From the NCBI GenBank assembly GCA_032433765.1, contig JAVIAB010000046.1, positions 64,721,703-64,785,702 on the forward strand: 64,000 nt of DNA. The letters run 5' to 3'. The notes under the pieces were generated by a model. It was not told where the DNA came from and did not search any database. It worked only from the letters and a program-made list of their open reading frames with translations. Positions 1-10,665 of the stretch are shown in pieces. Within the stretch, counting starts at the first letter, position 1, and each line of letters opens with the position of its first letter. The position numbers and the translations under genes are program-made. The DNA is from Megaustenia siamemsis (lineage: Eukaryota; Mollusca; Gastropoda; Stylommatophora; Ariophantidae).

Positions 1-1511
1 AGACTCATGAAAAGGGATGGTAAACCCGTGGATCAGCGAGCCTGACCTGTTCATTATGTGACCTCGTGTGTTTGTCAAACATTGGTAGAATTAGCCACGA
101 GAGAAGCTGTTCTGCAAAAACAATACCTCAAAAAAATACGCAATAGCCTCCACTAGACCGTCTGACAAGACGAAAAGGGCCATATATATGTTCATTGATA
201 ACTTTTGTCAACTCATTGATAACTTTTGTCAACTATCTTAAAGATTCCTAACTACTTGAATCTTGTGTCTACTACTTGGAGAATTCTAACTTTACTTGAA
301 GACTACTAACTATCGGGCGGTCTGGATACCCACCGGACTCACATAATCCAGGAATTAGTAAATCACAGAACACATTTCTAGATGTCTAAACACTAGTCCT
401 GTTGTGGGCTGACTACATCTGCTATTTACTAACTTATAAATGATTAGTAATCGTGGCCTTACTTAGCTCATTATTGCTAATCTGTGCTTATCTCTACCTT
501 CTCTGCTAAACTCTAGGTTTGTGTCTCTGCTATCTGCTCTTCTCATTGTTCGCTACTCCTCTTGTAATGGGGTCTGAGTGTTTTTATATGTTGGGCACTG
601 CTTTTACCCACCTTTGTGTCTGGTAATATATTTTTCTGTAAATATTTCTGTTCGTCTTAATTTTGACCCTTTGTCTGCCCGCCCATGTAGTCTGGTAATA
701 TGTTTTTTTTTTTAATATTATGCCCATACAGTCTGGAGACCTTACCCACAACTTCAATTTTTAATTCCATCCACCATGGATACACCTTGGTGTCAGTTAT
801 TAAGTGCAATATTGCTTTCCATATTTACACACAGACTAGGGAAGAAATACATGATGGCCTACACCCACAAGGTTTGAAAAAAAAACTATACCTAAGTTAT
901 AACCCACATGTACAGCACCAACAGGTCAGGGGACCAACATATCATCACCACCTGATATCAGCTGCTGCAAACCCCACACACCCATCCTCCCCATGCAGTT
1001 ATGCCATGGTAAGAAGATTAGTTTCAGTGGAGAGTTCTCCCTAAAAGTATGTATATAAGACAGTCACGCAGAGTACAGACCCTTTTAGACAGCTGCCAAC
1101 ATCAATTTGCCAGATTAAAGCTAAATGAACCGGGTATAGACTGCAGATTTGATGAGAAGAGTTACGAAGAACAAGTTTCATTAGATTAAGGCAATTATAG
1201 TGTGAGCATTGCAACAGGGCCCACATCCCCTAGTGTTAAGGACCACGCCACTTGCTAAATATTGGGGGGGGGGGTGTGTGTGTTCTGATGATCAGTTATT
1301 GTGTTGTGTATAGTTTCTTCTGCTAGGGTTGAAACAGACCTCACAAGTAAGAGGTGTCAGTGAGCTACGATCACAGAGAAATAATCTCATTAGGGAGGTG
1401 ATCCTAGATAACCTCGTGTTTTTGAGTGACCTGCAATGTCCAGTCTAGTTATTGTACTTGTGTGTGTGGTTGGGTCTACATTTGTTTCATGTTTGTGGGT
1501 AGTTTGGTGCT
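1..1511. other. Upstream intron sequence, no gene recognised
   Basis: AT-rich sequence that should be the intron before the first visible SMARCE1 exon. A reading frame at 700-1044 (114 codons) resembles nothing I know and has low-complexity stretches, so I do not call it coding. A directly repeated 19-base segment lies near 198-236, and a poly-G/TG tract lies at about 1264-1284. I looked for the missing N-terminal SMARCE1 exon (a Pro/Lys-rich stretch leading into the start of the HMG box) and did not find it here. Confidence 0.5.
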
Positions 1512-1740
1512 ATGTGCAGTGTGGTTATTTTGACAACTTGTGAATATGTGTGTGTGTGTGTGTGTACAGTCAAGTGTATGTGCAGTGTGGTTATGTTGAC
1601 AACTTGTGAATGTGTGTGTGTACAGTCAAGTGTGTGTACAGTCAAGTGTATGTGCAGTGTGGTTATGTTGACAACTTGTGAATGTGTGTGTATGTACAGT
1701 CAAGTGTATGCGCAGTGTGATTGTGCTGATGCTAATTGCA
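1512..1740. repeat. Minisatellite, about 60-75 bp unit, 3 copies plus a diverged one at the splice acceptor
   Basis: Three units each begin TGTGCAGTGTGGTTATKTTG and contain a TG run and TACAGTCAAG. They start near 1512, 1578 and 1651. The last 35 bases before the exon (about 1707-1741) still resemble the start of a unit (GCGCAGTGTGATTGTGCTGA), so the splice acceptor seems to sit in a diverged copy. Confidence 0.8.
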
Positions 1741-1741
1741 G

Positions 1742-1873
1742 GTGTGGGAGCAAGTCAAAGCCCAGAACCCTGACCTCAAGCTGTGGGAGATTGGCAAGAT
1801 CATTGGTCAGATGTGGCGAGACCTCTCCGAACATGACAAGCAAGAGTTCCAGGATGAATATGAGGTGGAGAAG
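1742..1873 (+). CDS. SMARCE1: SMARCE1/BAF57, exon with most of the HMG box (window exon 1)
   Basis: The 132-base exon, phase 0 at both ends, encodes 44 residues starting [20 protein letters not shown] and ending EYEVEK. This is the HMG box of SMARCE1 (BAF57), where vertebrate proteins read [20 protein letters not shown]. The hallmark residues [13 protein letters not shown] and the following K/E-rich helix are visible. SMARCE1 is a nuclear subunit of the BAF/PBAF (SWI/SNF) remodeller; its HMG box binds four-way-junction and nucleosomal DNA. The acceptor is TTGCAG/GTG and the donor AAG/GTGAGA. An in-frame ATG at 1736 lies before the acceptor AG and is not a start. The residues before VWEQ must come from an upstream exon outside the window. 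Minisatellites abut the exon on both sides. Confidence 0.95.
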
Positions 1874-1877
1874 GTGA

Positions 1878-2422
1878 GACTTTCTGTTCTGTGGCTGAGA
1901 TCCATCTGTTATTCTGTTCTGTGACTGAGACCTATCTGTTATTCTGTTTGAGCCGAAGACCTATCTGTTATTCTGTTTGAGCTGAGACCTATCTGTTATT
2001 GTTCTGTGGCTGAGACCTATCTGTTATTCTGTTCTGTGACTGAGACCTATCTGTTATTCTGTTTGAGCCGAAGACCTATCTGTTATTGTGTTCTGTGGCT
2101 GAGACCTATCTGTTATTCTGTTTGAGCTGAGACCTATCTGTTATTCTGTTTGAGCCGAAGACCTATCTGTTATTCTGTTTGAGCCGAGACCTATCTGTTA
2201 TTCTGTTTGAGCTGAGACCTATCTGTTATTCTGTTTGAGCCGAAGACCTATCTGTTATTCTGTTTGTGGCTGAGACCTATCTGTTATTCTGTTTGAGCCG
2301 AAGACCTATCTGTTATTCTGTTTGAGCCGAAGACCTATCTGTTATTCTGTTTGAGCCGAAGACCTATCTGTTATTCTGTTTGAGCCGGAGACCTATCTGT
2401 TATTCTGTTTGAGCCGAAGACA
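1878..2422. repeat. Minisatellite, about 29-30 bp unit, about 18 copies
   Basis: The core ACCTATCTGTTATTCTGTTT is followed by GAGCCGAAG or GTGGCTGAG variants. The first diverged unit starts within a few bases of the SMARCE1 donor at 1874: GTGAGACTTTCTGTTCTG resembles the unit text TGAGACCTATCTGTTATTCTG. The repeat ends at about 2422, where a minus-strand LINE begins. Confidence 0.9.
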
Positions 2423-2429
2423 GCACATA

Positions 2430-3400
2430 GGACAGAAATTTTAGTCTCTAGTGTCTGACGATCTTTCATCTGTCAGATCTTGCACAGGACCTGCATTGTG
2501 TCCACCTCACAGCTTTGTTTTGGGAGAGTTGTTCAATCTCAGCGAGGGAGTTGATGCCTGCTGTTGTTGTCTCTAGCTCTACGGTTCTTTTTAGTGTTTC
2601 GCTAGGTCGACCTCTTTTTCTTTTACCCTCTGGTTCCCTTTCGAGTGCCTGCTTTGAGATTTTCTAGTTGTCTCTTCTCATCCCATGGCCAACATATGAC
2701 CACCTTCTCTTGTTGTCTCTTCTCATCCCATGGCCAACATATGACCACCTTCTCTTATTGTCTCTTCTCATCACATGGCCAACATATGACCACCTTCTCT
2801 TATTGTCTCTTCTCATCACATGGCCAACATATGACCACCTTCTCTTATTGTCTCTTCTCATCACATGGCCAACATATGACCACCTTCTCTTATTGTCTCT
2901 TCTCATCACATGGCCAACATATGACCACCTTCTCTTATTGTCTCTTCTCATCACATGGCCAACATATGACCACCTTCTCTTATTGTCTCTTCTCATCCCA
3001 TGGCCAACATATGACCACCTTCATCTCTTGTTGTCTCTTCTCATCCCATGGCCAACATATGACCACCTTCTTCTCTTATTGTCTCTTCTCATCACATGGC
3101 CAACATATGACCACCTTCTCTTGTTGTCTCTTCTCATCCATGGCCAACATATGACCGACCACCTTCTCTTGATGATATTTTGGAAGCTTTGCCATTTCTC
3201 TTATTTGAGCACTAGTCTTGAACTCATTCCATGGTATATGAAGTATTTTCCTCAGACATTTGTTTTCAAACACATCTAGTTTATTTTCTATTTCTTTATT
3301 TGTTTTCCAGCTCTTGCAGGCATAAGTAAATGAGGACATTACATTTGATTTGAAAATGCTGAGCCTTGTTTTTGTGCTGAGTAATTTAGATTTTTTTAAT
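2430..3400 (-). mobile_element. LINE-C copy 1, 3' half (minus strand), with internal minisatellite
   Basis: Read on the minus strand, 3400-3076 encodes the end of a reverse transcriptase ORF: KSKLLSTKTRLSIF, then FTYACKSWKTNKE, then FENKCLRKILHIPWNEFKTS and MAKLP. This is the usual LINE C-terminal order (Y.C.SW, then a conserved R.ILRI.W block). At 2650-2540 it continues as a GRP.ETLKRT block and LAEIEQL near the 3' end. Between these lies a 45-bp minisatellite made from the same reading frame. The 5' continuation of this element is at 6467-6700; RTE-A copy 1 has inserted between. Frames are broken, so the element is dead. Confidence 0.75.
2664..3160 (-). repeat. 45-bp minisatellite grown from LINE-C coding sequence, about 11 copies
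   Basis: The unit core is CATGGCCAACATATGACCAC. On the minus strand each unit reads VGHVMRRDNKRRWSY, which is the LINE segment KVVGHMLAMDEKR multiplied in frame (45 = 15 codons). A sister LINE-C copy holds this segment once, near 9180-9225. Long frames on both strands here are a by-product of a unit length divisible by three. Confidence 0.9.
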
Positions 3401-3401
3401 G

Positions 3402-6400
3402 GTCAACGGCCCAGAAAGTGAAAACAGCAGAGTGTGGTACACAAGAGGCATATTCAGGACATGGAAGACGAACATGGCAGACCACCATAGAAAGAGATTG
3501 GAGCCTCATCACGTACTAGTCCATAGGAAGCCATGGAGAGGAAATCGAACTTGTGTTGGAGGAAAGATCTTAAAATAAGTACTTGCAATGTTAGGACTCT
3601 ATATCAAGAAGGGAAATTGGGAAATCTGATTCAAGAAGCAGAACGAATAAATATAGATATCTTAGGCATATCAGAGACAAGATGGAAAGAATGTGGGTAC
3701 ATAGGGGATGAAAAATATACATTTATATACTCAGGAAACACAACAGAACATCAAAGAGGGGTAGGAATACTGATAAAAAGAGAGCTACAAAAATATATAA
3801 GTACCCACTGGACATACAGTGATAGGATTATACTACTCAAGTTGAAAGCAAAACCATTCGACATAGCAATAATACAGACATATGCACCTACTCAAGACTA
3901 CACAGATGAACAAATAGAGGCATACTATGAAGACCTAAATAAAGTTATGAAGCAAGTGAAATCTTCAGACATCTTGATTGTAATGGGTGACATGAACGCT
4001 AAAGTAGGAAAAGGTAGATATAAGACCATCATAGGAAATCATGGTTTAGGAAAAAGAATTCTGTCAAGAAAACAGGTTGATAATATGTAACACCTACTTT
4101 GAGCAAGAGAAAAGGAAACTATACACATGGAAAAGCCCTGGAGATAAGAAGAGGAATCAAATAGATTACATAATGATAATAGAAAGGTTCCATAACAGTG
4201 TAAAGAAAGCTAAAACCTATCCAGGAGCAGATATGAATTCAGATCACAATCCTGTAATGATTAAAATGAAAATCAAACTAACGAGAAACAAGCAAACGTC
4301 TAATTCATCAACAAATCCACTAGATACAACAGCTTTAAATCAAAAAGATATTAAAGATACCTATACAATACAAGTAAAGAACACATACCAGAAGCTGTTA
4401 GAAGAAGGAATTGAACAATACAGAAGAGAAAATCCTGATGAAAGAGTAACAACCAAATGGCAATGCATAAAGAAAAACATACAAGAAACATGCGACACCT
4501 TACCCAAAAGAGAAAAGAACAAAAAACAAAAATGGATAACTAACACCATCTTAGAAAAAATGGAAGAAAGGAAACAAGCGAAGAACACTGCCCAATACAA
4601 TATAATAGATAATGAAATACGCAAAATGCGCAAAAAGGCAAAAGAAGACTGGCTCAGCCAAAAATGTATAGAAATAGAAACTATGGAAAGCAAACAAGAC
4701 TTAAGAGGAATGCACACAGAAATAAAGAGAATGACTAATAAAAATAAAAAAGCCACAGAAGGTGGATGCATTGCAGAAAAAAAGGAAAAATGCTAACAGA
4801 CAAGAAAGATATCATAGATAGATGGCAGGAATATATAACAGAACTATTTCAGGATCAAAGGGACAAGAAACCAGTTATAAAATGTACATCAGGCTATAAA
4901 ATCTGAGGTGGAAAAAGCTATAAAAACAATGAAAAGGGAAAAGCAGCAGGACCTGACAGTATACAGATAGAGGTGATACAGGCACTAGAAGATTTTGGCA
5001 TTGAAGTGATTACAGACATATGCAATGACATATACTACACAGGATACGTACCAAATGAACTAAAAACATCAACTTTCATTGCATTGCCTAAAAAGAATGG
5101 TGCAGTTGAATGCAGCGATTTTAGAACAATAAGCCTAATGAGCCATGTTACAAAAATCTTGCTAAAAGTTATACAAGGAAGGATTCAGAATAAAATCAAT
5201 ACTGAATTGGATGAGCAGCAATTTGGATTTAGGATAAATAGCGGGACAAAAGAAGCCATATCTGCATGAGAACATTAATCGAAAAGTACACAGAAGTAAA
5301 CAAACCAATATATGCCTGCTTCATAGACTACACCAAACTTTTTCATGGAATACACCATAAACAACTTATAGAATGCCTAAAATATATACATATAGATGAC
5401 ATGGATATACGACACCATAGAACAGGACACAATCGACTCCATAGTCACATGTATACAAAATTCAAGATCGGCACATCAACTACTTGTACATGTGGACAGG
5501 CACCCCAGACTGCTGAACACATACTTCAAGACTGCACTGAATATAGTAGACTGAGGAAAATCCATTGGCCCATAGATACAACACTACAGACAAAACTATA
5601 TGGGCCACTGCAAGAATTACAAAAGACAGTAAAATTTATACAGGAAACGACATTGCAGATATAGACAATACTTCAGGCGAACGAAAGATAGATAGATGAC
5701 ATGGACATACGACTAATATGTCATTTATACTGGGAGCAAACAGCAATAATAAAATATAACAAAGAGAACTCTACACCCATTGATATAAAAAGAGAAGTAA
5801 GACAAGGATGCATCCTATCACCAAGCTTGTTCAATCTATACATTGAGCAAATCTTTAAAAACATCTAGAGATGCTAGGCCTACAAATTAATGGAAAGATA
5901 ATCAATAACCTAAGATATGCTGATGATACTGTACTACTAGCAGAAAATCCTAAAGACCTACAACAATTACTTAATGTGATAAACATGACAAGCAAAAAAT
6001 ATGGACTAGATATGAATATGAAAAAGACTAAAACTATGATCATAAACAAAGAAAATACTCAAAACCCACAAGTGGATATCAAAATAGAAGGAATAGACCT
6101 GGAGACAGTTCAGAACTACAACTACCTTGGACATACTATAACCAGTGATGGAAAATGTACAACTGAAATAAACAAAAGAATATGAATGGCAAAAAGTAAT
6201 TTTAATGTCATGAAGAACATACTAACATCAAAACAAATAACACCAGAGCTAAAACTAAGAATAGCAAAATGTTATATCTTCTCAATATTTCTATATGGTG
6301 CAGAAACATGGACATTAGACAAGAAAACAGAACAGAGAATTGAAGCCTTTGAAATGTGGATATATAGAAGAATAGGTAGAATTGGATGGAAGGAAAAGAA

Positions 6401-6466
6401 AACAAACGATGAAGTCTTAAAACAACTAAAAATGAAAAGAGAAACTATTAAGCACAATTCAAACAA
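3402..6466 (+). mobile_element. RTE-A copy 1: near-complete RTE-like non-LTR retrotransposon, inactive
   Basis: The 5' leader (3402-3540) is followed by an AP-endonuclease domain: LKISTCNVRTLYQEGKL, LGISETRWKE (catalytic E), GDMNAKVG, IDYIMI and SDHNPV. The reverse transcriptase follows: GKAAGPD near 4940, ALPKKNGAVECSDFRTISL, EQQFGFR, FIDYTK (first catalytic Asp), VRQGCILSPSLFNLYIE near 5790 and YADDTVLL at about 5917-5940 (catalytic Asp pair). The tail block is LYGAETWTL...RIEAFEMWIYRRIGRIGW. Frames change near 4070, 4795, 4910, 5265 and 5865, and an in-frame TGA lies at 6183-6185, so it makes no protein. The 3' end is missing: sequence stops at about 6466, while two other copies continue to an (ATG)n tail. 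The EN-RT order without RNase H, plus that tail, fits the RTE clade. The clade is inferred from motifs only. Confidence 0.85.
5392..5713 (+). mobile_element. LINE-D 3' fragment inserted in RTE-A, with 22-bp target site duplication
   Basis: A 278-base insert (5414-5691) splits the reverse transcriptase of RTE-A. It is flanked by 22-base direct repeats, 5392-5413 and 5692-5713, that differ at one base. The insert encodes HRTGHNRLHSHMYTKFKIG, then CTCGQAPQTAEHILQDC. This is the C-terminal tail with a CxC...H...C zinc-knuckle found after RNase H in several jockey/I-like LINEs. It ends in GGCGAACGAAAGATAGATAG, a LINE 3' terminus running into a short GATA tail. Removing the insert restores the RTE frame across the duplication. 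A 5'-truncated LINE insertion explains all of this. Confidence 0.85.
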
Positions 6467-6700
6467 GACAAATGCCTTTGCTATTCTGATTCTAATTTCT
6501 TTTTTTTTTCTGTCTTCTTGATCTATGCAGCTTCTAAGATATACACAGTGATCTACTTCTTTTCCTTCAAGATATTTTTTTCTTCTTGGCAGATTGATTT
6601 TTCTTGACTTTTGTCTTTTCTTGATTGATCTTTGCTGAGACATTTAAATTTGAGGAGAGACTGTCCACTTGATATTGACTGGACACTAGTCTTTACTCTA
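6467..6700 (-). mobile_element. LINE-C copy 1, upstream part (minus strand)
   Basis: On the minus strand 6643-6475 reads VDHCVYLRSCIDQEDRKKK then EIRIRIAKAF. This is the LINE reverse transcriptase block YLGS.I...GG..EI..RI..A that normally comes just before the Y.C.SW block found at 3400-3076. With RTE-A removed, the two parts join in the right order and orientation with a small gap. They are one LINE-C copy interrupted by RTE-A. Confidence 0.7.
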
Positions 6701-6754
6701 TGACAGGGACAAAGGCAAGCATCTATGAATATATAATCCTTTCTTTTCTAGGAG

Positions 6755-7012
6755 AGGGACTTTGTCTTTTTTTTTTAACTGGCCATCAACATCTCTCCTT
6801 CATATTTATGTGCTAACTGCTAACTTTGTCTTTTTTTCTTAAACTGGCCATCAACATCTCTCCTTCATATTTATGTGCTAACTGCTAACTTTGTCTTTTT
6901 TTCTTAAACTAGCCATCAGCATCTCTACTTCATATTTATGTGCTAACTGCTAACTTTGTCTTTTTTTCTTAAACTGGCCATCAACATCTCTCCTTCATAT
7001 TTATGTGCTAGT
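6755..7012. repeat. 67-bp tandem repeat, 4 copies
   Basis: Four units contain CTTAAACTGGCCATCAACAT and TTCATATTTATGTGCTA, with a T-run in each. The repeat ends at the boundary with RTE-B copy 1. Confidence 0.85.
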
Positions 7013-7014
7013 TA

Positions 7015-7590
7015 CAAGTACAGAGCGTCAAGTCCACAGTAATATCATCAGATGGAAGGTACACCACCGTAATGAAAATCAGAGTAGCTCAAACCAAAAT
7101 AGCATATCAGGAAAATGAAAAATCTCTTGTGCAACAAATCTATGTCAATGGAAGTGAGAAAGAGAGTTCATCGGTGCTATATAGAACCAGTTCTGAACTA
7201 TGGAAGCCAATCATAGGCAGTAGACAAAACAAGACGATTAGGAGCCACAGAGATGGGATTTCTCAAAAGAGTGTTGCAAGTTCCCTGGACAGCTAAAAAG
7301 ACCAAAAAGGGCATTCTTAAAGAGGCCAACACAAAAAGGCAGCTCCTAAGAAACATCAGAAAGTTGCATTTTTCAGTCACATCTTGAGAAGAAGAAAATT
7401 GGAATACTTGGTTACAACTGGCAAAATACAGGGAAAGAGAGATCGTGGACGACAAAGAGAGAAGATACTAGATAGCTTGGTGTCATAGCATGGGAAAACA
7501 GTCAACAACAGAACTGATACGATGCACTGTGGATAGAAAATTGTGGAGGGACATGATCACCTTCGCCTACTGGTTTGGCACATGATGATA
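7015..7590 (+). mobile_element. RTE-B copy 1, 3' end only
   Basis: Frameshifted remnant of a LINE C-terminus: the peptide pieces KRVHRCYIEPVL.YGS, EATEMGFLKRVLQVPW and ANTKRQLL, then HILRRRKLEYLVTTGK, are spread over frames. It ends at TGGTTTGGCACATGATGATA, a short ATG-repeat tail like that of the other RTE-B copies (15078-15537 and minus 36527-37200). Confidence 0.8.
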
Positions 7591-7689
7591 GGGAGAGGGG
7601 AAATGCTTGCCCACAGCAAACTGTCAAATTTGTATTTTGTTGATTTACTGACCTTATATTACTGCATGTATTTTGTGATCAAAAATAGG

Positions 7690-8970
7690 AATGGCTTTGT
7701 TCAATGAGAGTATAGGTCTGTTGACAGTGAGACCTGCTCTTTAATATTGGTTGCTATAGGTCTGTTGACAGTGAGACCTGCTCATTAACATTGGTTGCTA
7801 TAGGTCTGTTGACAGTGAGACCTGCTCATTAACATTGGTTGCTATAGGTCTGTTGACAGTGAGACCTGCTCTTTAATATTGGTTGCTATAGGTCTGTTGA
7901 CAGTGAGACCTGCTCATTAACATTGGTTGCTATAGGTCTGTTGACAGTGAGACGTGCTCTTTAACATTGGCTGCTATAGGTCTGTTGACAGTGAGACCTG
8001 CTCATTAACATTGGTTGCTATAGGTCTGTTGACAGTGAGACCTGCTCTTTAACATTGGTTGCTATAGGTCTTTTGACAGTGAGACCTGCTCATTAACATT
8101 GGTTGCTATAGGTCTGTTGACAGTGAGACCTGCTCTTTAACATTGGTTGCTATAGGTCTGTTGACAGTGAGACCTGCTCATTAACATTGGTTGCTATAGG
8201 TCTGTTGGCAGTGAGACCTGCTCATTAATTAACATTGGTTGCTATAGGTCTGTTGACAGTGAGACCTCATTAATATTGGTTGCTATAGGTCTGTTGACAG
8301 TGAGACCTGCTCTTTAATATTGGTTGCTATAGGTCTGTTGACAGTGAGACCTGCTCTTTAATATTGGTTGCTATAGGTCTGTTGACAGTGAGACCTGCTC
8401 ATTAATATTGGTTGCTATAGGTCTTTTGACAGTGAGACCTGCTCATTAACATGGTTGCTATAGGTCTGTTGACAGTGAGACCTGCTCATTAACATTGGTT
8501 GCTATAGGTCTGTTGACAGTGAGACCTGCTCATTAACATTGGTTGCTAACACTTCTTCAAACATCTATCAAGCTGAAGATAGCAGATAGGTCTGTTGACA
8601 GTGAGACCTGCTCATTAACATTGGTTGCTATAGGTCTGTTGACAGTGAGACCTGCTCATTAACATTGGTTGCTAACACTTCTTCAAACATCTATCAAGCT
8701 GAAGATAGCAGATAGGTCTGTTGACAGTGAGACCTGCTCATTAACATTGGTTGCTATAGGTCTGTTGACAGTGAGACCTGCTCATTAACATTGGTTGCTA
8801 ACACTTCTTCAAACATCTATCAAGCTGAAGATAGCAGATAGGTCTGTTGACAGTGAGACCTGCTCATTAACATTGGTTGCTATAGGTCTGTTGACAGTGA
8901 GACCTGCTCATTAACATTGGTTGCTAACACTTCTTCAAACATCTACCAAGCTGAAGATAGCAGATAGGGC
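7690..8970. repeat. 44-bp minisatellite passing into a 126-bp higher-order repeat
   Basis: The core TAGGTCTGTTGACAGTGAGA is followed by CCTGCTCATTAACATTGGTT. About 18 simple units run to about 8547. After that, units alternate in a fixed pattern: two 44-bp units plus a new segment (AACACTTCTTCAAACATCTA...). The new segment starts at 8548, 8674, 8800 and 8926, an exact 126-base period. Confidence 0.95.
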
Positions 8971-8974
8971 TGAA

Positions 8975-9335
8975 GTTTAAAAACAAACTATTCTCTGCCA
9001 TCGTTTGTCAGATTTAACACAGGACCTCATGGTTCTGTTCTGTGCGAGGTTCTCAATCTCAGCAAAGGAGCTGATGTATGCTGTTGTTGCCTCTCGTCTC
9101 AGTGTTCTTTTTAGTGTTTCTCTAGGTCGACCTCTTTCTTTTACCCTCTGGTTCCCATTTGAGAGCTGGCTTTGAGATTCTTTTGTTCTCATCCCATGGC
9201 CAACAAACGAGCACCTTCTTCTCTTGATTATAGATTATTTCTGGAAGCTTTGTCATTTTTCTTATTCCTGCACGAGCCTTGAATTCATTCCCTGGTATAC
9301 AAAGTTTCTTCCTCCACATACACCAGTATGTTATT
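8975..9335 (-). mobile_element. LINE-C copy 2, 3' end (minus strand)
   Basis: The minus strand reads KLCIPGNEFKARAGIRKMTK, then a single copy of the segment that is multiplied in copy 1 (KVLVCWPWDENKR). It continues RGRPRETLKRTLRREATTA, then FAEIENLAQNR. This is the unexpanded reference for the 45-bp minisatellite at 2664-3160. Confidence 0.8.
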
Positions 9336-9579
9336 AGCTTGCTCATACACTACATTATGTTATCAACTAGTTGTGATAGAGCTCAACATTCTTGTATGTA
9401 GTTGTTATGTTTTGGGATCTCGAAGCTGTTTTAATTGCACAGTTGATCTCATGAACACTGACTGTACAATTGTTGTAGGCATGTATATGTTGTGTATACA
9501 TATAAACATGTGATATGTGCAGTGAAAGAAAGCATTCAATTTGTTGACTAACCTGTGAACTCTCCACCATCTGTTGCAG

Positions 9580-9649
9580 ACCCAGTACACAGAGGCCCTC
9601 AAGACTTACCACAATTCACCAGCTTATCAGGCTTGGATTGCAGCTAAAG
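9580..9649 (+). CDS. SMARCE1: SMARCE1 exon 2: end of HMG-box helix 3 region
   Basis: The 70-base exon encodes TQYTEALKTYHNSPAYQAWI then AAK, plus one base of a split codon. It matches the conserved SMARCE1 motif Y.E..K.YHNSPAY.A.I.AK that follows the HMG box. It enters in phase 0 from the previous exon and leaves in phase 1. The acceptor is CTGTTGCAG; the donor AAAG/GTCTGC is weaker than the others but is the only one that keeps the frame to the next exon. The 7.7-kb intron before it is filled with LINEs and minisatellites. Confidence 0.93.
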
Positions 9650-9767
9650 GTCTGCCACTATCCTTCATTGTAGCATTCATTGAGTGCAAGTGTTTGCTTC
9701 AAATATCACATGTTTTTACCAGACTCCACCATTTCTGTCACAAAAATGTGTTTCGTTAACCCTAGCT

Positions 9768-9845
9768 TACTATACCTATAGCTTACTGTACCTATAGCTT
9801 ACTGTACCTATAGCTTACTGTACCTATAGCTTACTATACCTATCT
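9768..9845. repeat. 16-bp tandem repeat, about 5 copies
   Basis: The unit is CTTACTGTACCTATAG, occurring directly before a dispersed repeat copy. Confidence 0.85.
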
Positions 9846-9912
9846 GTAACTGTCCCAGTTACAATCCCATAGTAACAATTACTACCACTTAAAGATAACA
9901 TTAGAGTTGGAG
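9846..9912 (+). repeat. Dispersed repeat, inverted partner at 27605-27670
   Basis: This segment (CCAGTTACAAT, then ACTACCACTTAAAGATAACA) is similar in reverse complement to 27605-27670 (AATGTTACATTTAAGTGGTA, then GTAACTGGGAGAGTTACAG). It is probably an old interspersed element of unknown type. Confidence 0.6.
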
Positions 9913-10005
9913 CTTTAGGGTGTGTTTCCAAAGATTGTGGTCTGTAGCTGTGTCTTCCCAGGTTGTAGGGTTTGTGTTCAGAGTCTTCATGTACAGAAAT
10001 AACCT

Positions 10006-10062
10006 GTCTATCTATCTATCTATCTATCTGTCTGTCTATCTATCTATCTATCTATCTATTGG
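10006..10062. repeat. (TATC)n/(TCTG)n microsatellite
   Basis: A run of TATC tetranucleotides with TCTG interruptions. Confidence 0.95.
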
Positions 10063-10069
10063 CCTTTCA

Positions 10070-10376
10070 AGCCGTAGTTGGCCCATAGGGCGTAGACCAA
10101 GATACCCCTCTCTTATCTGAATTTTTGTTCTAACAGTTTTCAATTCTTTTAAAGATATTTTATCAAATTTCGCCATTTGTCTCTGTTGTGTGCAAGCAGC
10201 TCTATCTCATTGAGGGAGTTGATTCCTGCTGCTCTTGCCTCTCTCATCAATGTTCTTCTCAGTGTCTCTCTGGGTCTTCCTCTTTTCTTCTTACCTGTTG
10301 TTTCCCACATGAGGGCTTGCTTTGCTATTTGGTTATTATCTCTTCACATGTCCAACATACGACCATCTGTATACGC
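10070..10376 (-). mobile_element. LINE-C-like copy 3, 3' end (minus strand)
   Basis: It shares with the other LINE-C 3' ends the text for GRP.ETLRRTL.REA, then an INSL.EIE.L block (10195-10290), and a CPTY/CWT.E segment near 10340-10370. It breaks off at about 10376. A matching upstream piece (TATTTTCCTTAGACATTTAT) occurs at 12025-12120, suggesting one LINE split by a 1.6-kb insertion. Confidence 0.55.
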
Positions 10377-10665
10377 CAGTCTCTATGTTAATATAAACAC
10401 CGAAGCACCTGGGGTTGATTTGTACAGGAACACACATACACATACACAAATCTTGACCGCTGCGCCGATTCCTCAGTGACCCCAGTTGCACCCCTCTGCT
10501 GTTGAATGGTGCTTGTTGTGAGTGGCAGTCTGACCAGCTACTTGTTCAGCTACCGTTGGCCTTACTGCCTGCCTGTCATTCTAGCTGTACTTTGTGCTGT
10601 TGACCGATGGTCGCCCATCGGCCTTGCCTTGAATGCTGCGTACAACCCTTAGGTTCATTCATCGC

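Noticed and set aside
700..1044. 114-codon frame as a gene
   Set aside because: No recognisable motif, T-run encoded start, no splice or promoter signals, and it lies inside what should be a SMARCE1 intron.
3533..4090. Host gene of the CFDP2 (craniofacial development protein 2) type
   Set aside because: Such names in databases come from captured RTE endonucleases. Here the endonuclease is followed directly by its own reverse transcriptase, so it is part of a retrotransposon.
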